Assembly (NCBI GenBank): GCA_946187775.1
Contig: CAMHSI010000002.1
Location: forward strand, 18,537 to 82,536
DNA: 64,000 nt
Direction: 5' to 3'
From: an uncultured Clostridia bacterium
GTDB lineage: Bacteria; Bacillota; Clostridia; Christensenellales; Aristaeellaceae
The translations under genes were made by a program, and so were the position numbers. Position 1 is the stretch's first letter. Each line of letters begins with the position of its first letter. Below the pieces are notes generated by a model, which was not told the origin of the DNA, ran no database searches, and saw nothing but the letters and a program-made list of their open reading frames with translations. Below are positions 45,647-53,586 of the stretch, piece after piece.

Positions 45647-48600
45647 ATGAGCAATACGGATATTCTGCAGGTCGCCTCCCGCCTGGAGGAGGATCGGCGT
45701 TTTCCCGTCCTGTTTGATATTCTGCGGGACTATGGAGACACGCCGGCTGCCGTCTGGCTGAAAGGGGACAAGGAGCTTTCCCTTTCCTTCGCGGAAATGA
45801 CCCGCCGCGCCGATGACTACGCCGCCTACCTGAAGGAGAACACTCCGGAGGGCGGCTGGATCGCCATCGCTGTGGACACCTGCCCCAACTGGCAGTCCCT
45901 GTTCTGGGGCGTCATCCGCTCCGGCCACAATGCCCTGCTGCTGGATGCTTCCGCGGCGGACAGCATGGTCCAGGGCCTCCTGGAGGAGGCCGGCTGCAAG
46001 GTCATTATCTCCCGCAAACCCCGGGGCCTTACCGGTGACATTCACCAGCTTGATTACCGCGCCGTGGCGGACGCGCCCCGCACCATCGGCTTCACCCCCG
46101 TCTGGGGCGAGTATGTCGCCATGTGCACCAGCGGCACCACCGGCCGCAGCCGCATCTTTGCCTATTCCGGCGCCGCCGTGTGCGAGCAGGCCCTCGCCAC
46201 CGTCCAGATCCACCGGGAAAACAAGCGCATCATCCGGGAGGATAACCGCGGCCGCCGGGCCCTGGCCTTCCTGCCCTTCCATCACGTGCTCGGCTTCATG
46301 GCCAATGTGATCCTTGTTCCCTTCTGCGGTGCCACCAACATCTACCTGCCGGACCGCACCCCCAATTCCATCATCAACGTCTGCCGCCACTTCCCGCCCC
46401 ACCTGCTGATCGTGGTGCCGCTGGTAGGCAACAACCTGGTCAAATCCCTGAAGAAAAACGTCCGGAAGGAAAAGCCCGTCCGCCGCTGGCTGTTCAGGGC
46501 CTCCTCCGCGCTTTCCCTGGGAGCCCAGTATATTTCTCCCTCCTTCGGTCTCCGCCTGGCGGAAAAGCGGCTCTTCGCCGCCATTGACTCGAAGCTCCTG
46601 GGAACCGAGGTGGACGTGGTCATCCTCGGCGGAAGCCATACGCCCCAGGAAACCCTGCGTTCCCTGAACGCCCTGGGATACTATACCGTCAACGGCTTCG
46701 GCATGACCGAAACCGCCATCGACGGCTTTGAAACCTCCCTCAGCCTGCGCCGGCGGCTGAACGGCTCCGTGGGCGCCTCCCTGGGTTCCGCCGAATACCG
46801 CATCGCCGGTGAAGGCGGCAGCGATACCGGGGAGCTGCAGATCCGGGGCGCCGGCATCCATTCCGGCCGGGTGGTCCGGGGCGAGGTGCTTCCCCCCGAC
46901 ACGCTGGACGGCGGCTGGTTCCCCACCGGGGACGTGGCCCGCATGGATTCCGACGGCCGCGTCTTCATCAAGGGCCGCCTGAAGGACGTGATCATCAACG
47001 AATCCGGGGAAAACGTCTATCCGGACGACCTGGAGGATTCCTTCTCCGCCCTCCCCGGCGTGGAGCAGCTCTGCGTCGTGGGCTTCCCCCGCAACAAGCG
47101 GGACAATAACGAGGACGTGGTCCTTGTTTTGAATGTGGGCGACAATTACACCGATAAGAATTACCTCAACACCCTGGCCGGCAAGGTGGCCGCCGTCAAT
47201 TCCCGCCTGCCCCTCTACGCCCAGCTGGACCGCACCCTGGTCACTCCCATGTCCCTTCCCCTGGTCAGCGGCATCAAGGTCAAGCGGATCGAGCTGAAGC
47301 GCCTTTATGAGGAAAAGGAACTGATCTACAAGGAGCTGGACCTCCGGGCCCAGAGCGCCGGGGCGGAGGTGGCCGTTTCCGAAAAGGCCCGCGCCAAGTC
47401 CGCCGTGCAGGATGAAATCCGCCGCAAGGTGCGGACCATGTACGCGGAAGCCCTGGATATCCCGGAGAAGGAAATCTCCGACAACGCCAATTTCATCGAG
47501 GACCTCCAGGGAGACAGCCTCCAGGTGCTGAGCATCGCCCTCAAGGCGGAGGAGGAATGGGGCATCACCATCCCCGCCGAGGAATACGGCCAGTGTGCCA
47601 CGGTGGAAAGCATGTCCCGGGTGGTTGAAAACCTGCTCAACGGCGGCTCCGATGCCGGCAAGCCCCGGGAACGCGTTCCCGTCCGGCCCATCACCCGTTT
47701 TGAGGACACCCCCGAATACCAGCATTTCCTCGAGCGGCAGAAGGCCCTCGTGGGCAACGGCGACAATCCCTACTTCGTCGCCCATGAGTCTCCCCTGCTG
47801 GATACCGGCATCGTGGACGGAAAGGAAATCCTTGAGTTCGGAAGCTACAACTACGTGGGCATGAGCGGACGCAAGGAGGTAAAAGAAGCCGCCAAGGCCG
47901 CCATCGACAAGTACGGCACCAGCGCCAGCGGCAGCCGCCTGCTGGCCGGCGAAAAACTGATCCATAAGGAGCTGGAAAAGGAGCTGGCGGACTGGAAGCA
48001 TACCGAGGACGCCATCGTCTGCGTCGGCGGTCACTCCACCAACGTCACCTTCGTGGGCAACTTCTGCGGGAAGAACGACCTGATCCTCTACGATGCCCTG
48101 GCCCACAATTCCATCGAGCAGGGCTGCAAGCTTTCCGACGCCACCTCCCGGCCCTTCCCCCACAGCGATGTGGCGGCCCTGGAAACCATCCTGAAAAGCC
48201 AGCGGGCCTATTATGAGAAGGTGCTCATCGTCATCGAAGGCGCTTACAGCATGGACGGCGATATCGCCCCCGTTCCCGACTTTGTCCGCGTCAAGAAGGA
48301 ATACGGCTGCTTCCTCATGGTGGATGAGGCCCACAGTGCCTGCGTCATCGGCGAGCACGGCGGCGGCGTGGATGAGTATTTCCACCTCGACGGAAACGAT
48401 ATTGATATCAAGTACGGAACCCTGTCCAAGGGACTGGGAACCTGCGGCGGTTACCTGGCCGGCAAAAAGTGCCTGATCGATTACCTGCGCTACAACCTGC
48501 CCGGTTTCGTCTTCTCCGTGGGTATTTCCCCGGCCCTGGCCGCCGGCTCCCTGGCCGCCATCCGCACCCTGCGCAGCCACCCCGAAATCATGGAGCACCT

Positions 48601-48916
48601 GCGCACCGCCATCCGCTCCTTCACGGAGAGCGCAAAGCGCCGCCACCTGGACATCTGCCTGGCGGGCGAAACCGCCGTGCTGCCCGTGCTGGTCGGCAAG
48701 GATGAGGATGCCTGGCTTCTCTCCAACGAGCTGAAAAAGCGGGGCGTCAGCGTGCCCCCGGCCATGTATCCCGCCGTTCCCAAGGGCAAGGCCCGCCTCC
48801 GCTTCTGCGTCATCAGCGAGCACAAGCCCGAGCAGATCGAGCGCGCCCTGGATATCCTGGAAAGTACCGCCGCGGAATTCGGCATTGAACTGCCGCGCCG
48901 CAGCTATGATTCGTGA
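45647..48916 (+). CDS. Adenylation-ACP-alpha-oxoamine synthase fusion
   Basis: A 1089-residue three-domain enzyme. Residues 1-560 are an acyl-activating AMP-ligase: TSGTTGRSR (161-169), GFGMTETAID (350-359), TGDVARMDSDGR (427-438), GRLKDVI (443-449) and a C-terminal SGIKVKRIEL. Residues about 585-665 are an acyl carrier protein with the phosphopantetheine serine Ser624 in GDSLQ. Residues about 690-1085 are a PLP-dependent alpha-oxoamine synthase (BioF/KBL/SPT family) with DEAH (893-896) and the Schiff-base Lys928 in SKGLGTCGG. The protein should load an acid onto its own ACP and condense it decarboxylatively with an amino acid to an alpha-aminoketone. Acid and amino acid are unknown. GGAAGGAG precedes the ATG. 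Confidence 0.92.
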   Translation: MSNTDILQVASRLEEDRRFPVLFDILRDYGDTPAAVWLKGDKELSLSFAEMTRRADDYAAYLKENTPEGGWIAIAVDTCPNWQSLFWGVIRSGHNALLLDASAADSMVQGLLEEAGCKVIISRKPRGLTGDIHQLDYRAVADAPRTIGFTPVWGEYVAMCTSGTTGRSRIFAYSGAAVCEQALATVQIHRENKRIIREDNRGRRALAFLPFHHVLGFMANVILVPFCGATNIYLPDRTPNSIINVCRHFPPHLLIVVPLVGNNLVKSLKKNVRKEKPVRRWLFRASSALSLGAQYISPSFGLRLAEKRLFAAIDSKLLGTEVDVVILGGSHTPQETLRSLNALGYYTVNGFGMTETAIDGFETSLSLRRRLNGSVGASLGSAEYRIAGEGGSDTGELQIRGAGIHSGRVVRGEVLPPDTLDGGWFPTGDVARMDSDGRVFIKGRLKDVIINESGENVYPDDLEDSFSALPGVEQLCVVGFPRNKRDNNEDVVLVLNVGDNYTDKNYLNTLAGKVAAVNSRLPLYAQLDRTLVTPMSLPLVSGIKVKRIELKRLYEEKELIYKELDLRAQSAGAEVAVSEKARAKSAVQDEIRRKVRTMYAEALDIPEKEISDNANFIEDLQGDSLQVLSIALKAEEEWGITIPAEEYGQCATVESMSRVVENLLNGGSDAGKPRERVPVRPITRFEDTPEYQHFLERQKALVGNGDNPYFVAHESPLLDTGIVDGKEILEFGSYNYVGMSGRKEVKEAAKAAIDKYGTSASGSRLLAGEKLIHKELEKELADWKHTEDAIVCVGGHSTNVTFVGNFCGKNDLILYDALAHNSIEQGCKLSDATSRPFPHSDVAALETILKSQRAYYEKVLIVIEGAYSMDGDIAPVPDFVRVKKEYGCFLMVDEAHSACVIGEHGGGVDEYFHLDGNDIDIKYGTLSKGLGTCGGYLAGKKCLIDYLRYNLPGFVFSVGISPALAAGSLAAIRTLRSHPEIMEHLRTAIRSFTESAKRRHLDICLAGETAVLPVLVGKDEDAWLLSNELKKRGVSVPPAMYPAVPKGKARLRFCVISEHKPEQIERALDILESTAAEFGIELPRRSYDS

Positions 48917-48967
48917 GGCCTGCAGTCCCAAGGAATGCATGATTTTTCTGTGAAAGGAGCCTGATTT

Positions 48968-49105
48968 ATGGATACCGGAGTCATCATCGCCCTTGCCGTG
49001 GTTCTGTTTGTCGCCGTCTTTGCGGTGCTGATCTGCATTTTCTCCAGCGCCGCCGGCACCGTCAGCTCCATCAAGCAGACGAGGGACGAGGATTCTGAGG
49101 CGTAA
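48968..49105 (+). CDS. Small single-pass membrane protein (45 aa)
   Basis: A 45-residue protein: a short N-terminus (MDTGV), one hydrophobic helix (residues about 5-28, IIALAVVLFVAVFAVLICIF) and a polar C-terminus (SSIKQTRDEDSEA). AAAGGAG stands 9 bases before the ATG and a strong terminator follows 25 bases after the stop, so it is very likely expressed as the last gene behind the adenylation/oxoamine synthase, 51 bases downstream. Function unknown; it could anchor the enzyme or its lipid-like product at the membrane. Confidence 0.72.
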   Translation: MDTGVIIALAVVLFVAVFAVLICIFSSAAGTVSSIKQTRDEDSEA

Positions 49106-49129
49106 GCCTCCCTCCCCGTCCGAAGCATG

Positions 49130-49162
49130 AAAACCTGCGTCAGAAAAAGGCGCAGGTTTTTT
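49130..49162. terminator. Bidirectional intrinsic terminator
   Basis: A 10-bp perfect stem (AAAACCTGCG, 49130-49139, with 49151-49160) and TTTTTT on the plus strand; the minus strand gives TTTT. It serves the small membrane protein gene and overlaps the mnmG stop codon. Confidence 0.85.
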
Positions 49163-51026
49163 ACTGCGCCTTTTCCTGTTTCTGTTTTTCAAGCCACACC
49201 GTCAGCACCGCCACATCCGCGGGATTGACCCCGGGAATGCGTCCCGCCGCCCCCAGGGACACGGGCTTCTGCCGGGCCAGCTTCTGCCGGGCCTCCAGCC
49301 GAAGGTGCTCAATCTGTTCGTAGGGAATATCCTCCGGAAGCCGGGTCTCCTCCGCCCTCCGCGCCTGCTCAATCATCCGCGCCTGCTTTTCCAGGTACCC
49401 CGCGTACTTTACGGCGATTTCCGTCTGCTCCGCCGCCGCCGGGGAAATCTCCTGCCATTCCGGATGCAGCGCCCGAAGGTCCTCAAAGGCTATCTGGGGC
49501 CGCCGCAGCAGCTCCTCCGCCGTCAGGGATCCCGCCGTTTCCGGCTGTCCCTTCTCCCGCAGCAGGCTGTTCAGCTTTTCTCCCGGGGCAAACCGGGTGG
49601 TCCGCAGCTCCCGCTCCAGCCTCTCCGATTCCTCCCGTTTCTTCCGGGTCCGTTCCATCCGTTCCTCCGTGGCCAGCCCGGCCCGGAAGCCGATCTCCGT
49701 CAGCCGCAGGTCCGCGTTGTCCTGCCGCAGGTACAGCCGGTGCTCCGCCCTGGAGGTCATCATCCGGTAGGGCTCGTCCGTCCCCTTGGTGGTCAGGTCG
49801 TCCGTCAGCACCCCGATATAGGCCATGTCCCGGGTCAGCAGCACCTGCTCCCTCCCCTGGATCCGCAGGGCGGCGTTCATGCCGGCCAGGAGGCCCTGCG
49901 CCGCCGCTTCCTCATATCCGCTGGTACCGTTGATCTGTCCGGCGAAAAACAGCCCGCCGATCCGCAGGCTCTCCAGCGTCGGCCGCAGCTCCAGGCTGTC
50001 GATGCAGTCATATTCGATGGCGTATCCCAGCCGGGTAAACTCGCACCGGCGCAGCCCGGGAATCGTCCGGTACATGGCCCACTGCACGTCCTCGGGCATG
50101 GAGGTGGACATTCCCTGCACATACCATTCCCGGCTTTCCTTTCCCTCCGGCTCAAGGAAAATCTGGTGCCGGTCCTTGTCCGCGAAGCGCACAACCTTGT
50201 CCTCGATGCTCGGGCAGTACCTGGGGCCGATGCCGTGAATCTTCCCGCTGTAGAGGGGCGCCCTGTCCAGGTTGTCCAGGATGATCCGGTGGGTTTCCGG
50301 CGTGGTCCACGTCAGGTAACAGCTGTAGGTGTTTTCCAGCTTCCGGTCCGTCAGGAAGGAGAAGGGAACCACCGGTTCGTCCCCCTTCTGCTCCTGCATC
50401 TCGTCAAAATCGACGGAGCGCACGTCCACCCGGGCCGGCGTTCCCGTTTTGAATCTCCGCAGGGCAAACCCAAGCTCCGCAAGGCTGCCTGAAAGCGCTC
50501 CCGCGTTCATCAGCCCCTGGGGCCCTCCGTCCTGCCGGTGTTCCCCGATAATGATGCTCCCCTTCAGGTACACGCCGGTGCAGACCACCGCGGCGCGGCA
50601 GGGAATCCGGGCGCCGGTCACGGTGGTCACAGCGGTCACTTTGTTGTTTTCCGTTTCAATGGAGGCGGCCTCCCCCTGGCGCACCGTCAGGTTCGGGCAG
50701 GTCATCAGCGCCTTCCGCATCCTGTTCTGGTAAGCCTGCTTGTCCGCCTGGGCCCGCAGGGAGTGCACCGCCGGTCCCTTTCCCATGTTCAGCATCCGGC
50801 TCTGGAGAAAGGTATCGTCGATGGCCAGTCCCATCTCACCGCCCAGGGCGTCCACCTCGCGCACCAGGTGGCCCTTGGCGGATCCTCCGATCACCGGGTT
50901 GCAGGCCATCAGCGCCACGCCGTCCATGTTCAGGGTCAGCAGCAGCGTGTCTATGCCCATCCGCGCGGCGGCCAGGGCGGCCTCGCATCCCGCGTGTCCC
51001 GCGCCGATTACAATCAGGTCAGCCAT
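49161..51026 (-). CDS. mnmG: tRNA uridine 5-carboxymethylaminomethyl modification enzyme MnmG
   Basis: A 621-residue FAD-dependent enzyme that with MnmE modifies the wobble uridine of tRNAs. FAD-binding VIGAGHAGCEAALAAARMG is at 5-23. The family segments GGSAKGHLVREVDALGG, RMLNMGKGPAVHSLRAQ, KTGTPARVD and INGTSGYEEAAAQG are intact, as is the C-terminal helical domain that contacts MnmE (ALKIPGVNP-type, here GRIPGVNPADVA). mnmE and rsmG, frequent neighbours, are absent. Its start overlaps the end of the Ig-repeat protein gene by 8 bases, so it is expressed from that gene's transcript. Confidence 0.97.
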   Translation of the reverse strand: MADLIVIGAGHAGCEAALAAARMGIDTLLLTLNMDGVALMACNPVIGGSAKGHLVREVDALGGEMGLAIDDTFLQSRMLNMGKGPAVHSLRAQADKQAYQNRMRKALMTCPNLTVRQGEAASIETENNKVTAVTTVTGARIPCRAAVVCTGVYLKGSIIIGEHRQDGGPQGLMNAGALSGSLAELGFALRRFKTGTPARVDVRSVDFDEMQEQKGDEPVVPFSFLTDRKLENTYSCYLTWTTPETHRIILDNLDRAPLYSGKIHGIGPRYCPSIEDKVVRFADKDRHQIFLEPEGKESREWYVQGMSTSMPEDVQWAMYRTIPGLRRCEFTRLGYAIEYDCIDSLELRPTLESLRIGGLFFAGQINGTSGYEEAAAQGLLAGMNAALRIQGREQVLLTRDMAYIGVLTDDLTTKGTDEPYRMMTSRAEHRLYLRQDNADLRLTEIGFRAGLATEERMERTRKKREESERLERELRTTRFAPGEKLNSLLREKGQPETAGSLTAEELLRRPQIAFEDLRALHPEWQEISPAAAEQTEIAVKYAGYLEKQARMIEQARRAEETRLPEDIPYEQIEHLRLEARQKLARQKPVSLGAAGRIPGVNPADVAVLTVWLEKQKQEKAQ

Positions 51027-53124
51027 TTTCTTCCCCCGGCTCCTTCAGGATCGGGTCTCCCCAGTGGCTGGAATTCTCGGACCGGTATTTGTGATCCAGC
51101 TGGACGCTTTCCGGAATGCTCCAGCGCTGTCCGTTGTCAAAGTCATATCCCGTCACGGAAATGACCACGTATCCCAGCATGCCGTTCTCCTTGTAGTTAT
51201 GGAAGGTGAACCGCCCGTGCTCCGTGGGGGCTCCGGGCTCCAGGGCAAATCCGTAGCTGGCGTCGAAATAGGTGCTTTCCCCGTCCGTGTTGCAGACCAT
51301 GGGTTCGCCCTGGGTGTCGAAGCATTCGATCCGCATCGTGATCCGGGACACGGTGTAGTCCCGGCTCATGTTCCACAGCACCAGCCGGATCTTGTTATTG
51401 TCGTCAATCCGGGCGCTGTTGCAGGTAATCAGCGTGTCAAAATAGTCCACCAGCACATTGGTCGATGTGGAGAATCCTCCGTCCTCCGTGGTGGCCGTAA
51501 TGGTCACCCAGCCCCGCCGGTGCCCGGTAATCTTGCCGTAGCTGGTGCCGTTGGGGCGCACCGTTGCGATGGACTCGTCGCTGCTGCTCCAGAGGATCCT
51601 CAGGTTGGACGCGTCCCGGGGATAAACGGTGGCCTTGATATTGATGCCCCGGCCCACCGGCGCGTAGTACTGCGCGGGCAGGGGATCAATTCCCTCCACC
51701 GCCTTGAGCACCGTCACCCGGTATACCCGGTAGCGTCCGCTTCCGTCCGCAGCCTTGGCTTCGATATCCGCGACGCCCTTGTTCAGGCCCGTCACAATGC
51801 CGTTCGCGTCCACCGCGGCGATCTTCGGCGCCCGGCTCCGGAAGGTCACGTCCTTGATGGAGGCGTCCTCCGGCAGCACCTGCCATTCCAGCTGCAGCTG
51901 ATCCCCGATGTAAATCTTCTCGCCGGCCTGGGTCAGGTACTGGATGTCCGTCACCAGCTGGATCACCTTCACCGGAATGGTTGCGGCGACTTCCGGATTG
52001 GATTCGCTGCTCGCCGTCACAATGCATTCCCCGGCCTTCTGTCCGTAGATGATGCCGTTCCTCACGATGGCGATGCTTTCATCCGAGGAGGACCAGACCA
52101 GCTTTTTGTTGCTGGCGTTCTGGGGCAGCACTTCCGTGTGCAGCTGGGCCGCTCTCCGGCCGGTGGCCACGGTCACGTCCGTCTCCCGGATGGAAACGCC
52201 CGTCACGTCCTGGGTGATATTTACCGTAAAGTAACCGACCCGGTTCGTTCCGTCCTTGCTCTTTGCCTCAATGGTCGCGCTTCCCCTGGCAATGCCGGTT
52301 ACCACGCCGTTCTGGTCCACCTCCGCGTTCTTCGGGGACTTGGAGGTCCATTCCACGCTCTGGATGGTAGCGTCCTCCGGCGTCACCGCGGCGGTCAGCT
52401 GCAGAGTTTTTCCCGCTGCCACGTACTTCGATTCCGCGGTCACCTGGATGCCCTTCACCGGCTGGGTAACCAGCACGTGCAGCTGCTCAAAGGCCTCCGG
52501 ATTCTGGTTGCTGCGGATAATCAGGTCGCATTCGCCTTTCCGAACGGCGTACAGCTGTCCCCCCTGCAGCCGCAGGATATTTGTATCGCTGATCTCCCAG
52601 GTTACCTTCTGGTCCCGCTGGGACACATCCGAGGGTTCCACCGTATACCGGGGCCAGATGCCCTTGCCCGCCGGCATCACCAGGATCCGGGAAGTCAGCG
52701 GGCCCTGCTCCTCCGTCCGGGGAGCCAGCAGGGGAAGGATGGACGCGTCATCCGGCGCGTATACCTGAAGCTTCTCCGTGTCCAGGGAAACCCCCGTCAC
52801 CTTGCGCACCACGGTAATGGTCACCCTGGCGTTTTTGACCGCCCTTCCTTCCTGCTTCAGCTGGGCGTCCAGGTATACGTCTCCCGGGGAAACGCCGGTC
52901 ACCGTTCCGTTCTCATCGATAACCGCCCGCTCGTTCCGCAGGGTGAAGGTCACCTCGCCCTCCGCGTACTTCCCGTCCCGCTGAAGCTCCGGGGTAACCG
53001 TCTCCCCGGCAAAAACCCTGATATTCCGCTCCGTGAACTGGAAAACATCCGCCGCCATTGCGGGCGCGGCAGCCAGCAGGCACAGCGCGGCTGTCAGGAT
53101 CGCAATGATCCATTTTTTCTTCAT
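51019..53124 (-). CDS. Secreted protein with tandem bacterial Ig-like (BIG2) domains
   Basis: A 701-residue exported protein. A signal peptide (MKKKWIIAILTAALCLLAAA, cleavage near AMAAD) is followed by about six Ig-like repeats, each ending in a variant of DxNGxVTGxxxGxxxIxA (GTVTGVSPGD, GVVTGIARGSATIEA, GIVTGLNKGVADIEA, SYGKITGHRRGW). Residues about 575-701 are a separate C-terminal domain of unknown kind. No cell-wall anchor or catalytic motif is visible, so it is probably an adhesive or scaffold protein, or released. It leads a two-gene unit with mnmG, an unexpected partner. Confidence 0.88.
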   Translation of the reverse strand: MKKKWIIAILTAALCLLAAAPAMAADVFQFTERNIRVFAGETVTPELQRDGKYAEGEVTFTLRNERAVIDENGTVTGVSPGDVYLDAQLKQEGRAVKNARVTITVVRKVTGVSLDTEKLQVYAPDDASILPLLAPRTEEQGPLTSRILVMPAGKGIWPRYTVEPSDVSQRDQKVTWEISDTNILRLQGGQLYAVRKGECDLIIRSNQNPEAFEQLHVLVTQPVKGIQVTAESKYVAAGKTLQLTAAVTPEDATIQSVEWTSKSPKNAEVDQNGVVTGIARGSATIEAKSKDGTNRVGYFTVNITQDVTGVSIRETDVTVATGRRAAQLHTEVLPQNASNKKLVWSSSDESIAIVRNGIIYGQKAGECIVTASSESNPEVAATIPVKVIQLVTDIQYLTQAGEKIYIGDQLQLEWQVLPEDASIKDVTFRSRAPKIAAVDANGIVTGLNKGVADIEAKAADGSGRYRVYRVTVLKAVEGIDPLPAQYYAPVGRGINIKATVYPRDASNLRILWSSSDESIATVRPNGTSYGKITGHRRGWVTITATTEDGGFSTSTNVLVDYFDTLITCNSARIDDNNKIRLVLWNMSRDYTVSRITMRIECFDTQGEPMVCNTDGESTYFDASYGFALEPGAPTEHGRFTFHNYKENGMLGYVVISVTGYDFDNGQRWSIPESVQLDHKYRSENSSHWGDPILKEPGEENG

Positions 53125-53206
53125 ACGTTCTCTCCTGTTCTCCCTTATGAGGGTTTTTTCTGTTCATCCTTCGCTGATTCAACGGGTAAGAAGGCCTTTC
53201 CCTTCC

Positions 53207-53241
53207 GAAAAAAAAGTAAACGGCACCGTTTTCCGGCGCCG
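53207..53241 (-). terminator. Intrinsic terminator of the rsmA-ireB run
   Basis: Minus strand stem of 8 bp with one G-U pair (53234-53241 with 53221-53228), then TTTACTTTTTTTT. It lies 8 bases beyond the ireB stop. Confidence 0.8.
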
Positions 53242-53249
53242 TCGTATGT

Positions 53250-53504
53250 TCAATGCATCTCCAGGTAATAGCGAACCAGCTCTTCCAGCAGGGTGTCCCG
53301 TTCCACCCGGCCGATCAGGCTCCGGGCGGAATTATAGCTGGTGATATAGGTGGGATCGCCGGTGATGATGTAGCCAACCAGCTGGTCCACCGGATCATAC
53401 CCCTTCACCTTCAGCGCTTCGTAAACGAACATCAGGATATCCTGCGCTTCGTTTCCCGTTCCGACAATCGGATTGTGCTTCATGGTGTTGAACTGATCTT
53501 CCAC
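53250..53504 (-). CDS. ireB: IreB-family regulatory phosphoprotein (UPF0297)
   Basis: An 84-residue protein of the IreB family, small phosphoproteins controlled by the PASTA kinase IreK in Enterococcus and linked to cell-wall stress. The family core is present: [34 protein letters not shown] and [17 protein letters not shown]. The likely start is GTG at 53504, with GGGGGG 6 bases upstream; an ATG seven codons in is the alternative. In most Firmicutes the gene precedes ruvX/yqgF. Here it is the last gene of a run behind hflX. Confidence 0.9.
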   Translation of the reverse strand: MEDQFNTMKHNPIVGTGNEAQDILMFVYEALKVKGYDPVDQLVGYIITGDPTYITSYNSARSLIGRVERDTLLEELVRYYLEMH

Positions 53505-53586
53505 ACCATCCCCCCCTGTCTGTCTGCTTTTTCCTTCCCTGTATTATAGCGCATCCGTCCGCTTCCTGACAAGCTTTTCCGCGAAA

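Noticed and set aside
45584-49192. 1202-codon minus-strand open frame
   Set aside because: It lies opposite the adenylation/ACP/oxoamine synthase gene, whose motifs are complete. The minus frame gives a Gly/His/Asp-rich sequence without any recognisable domain.
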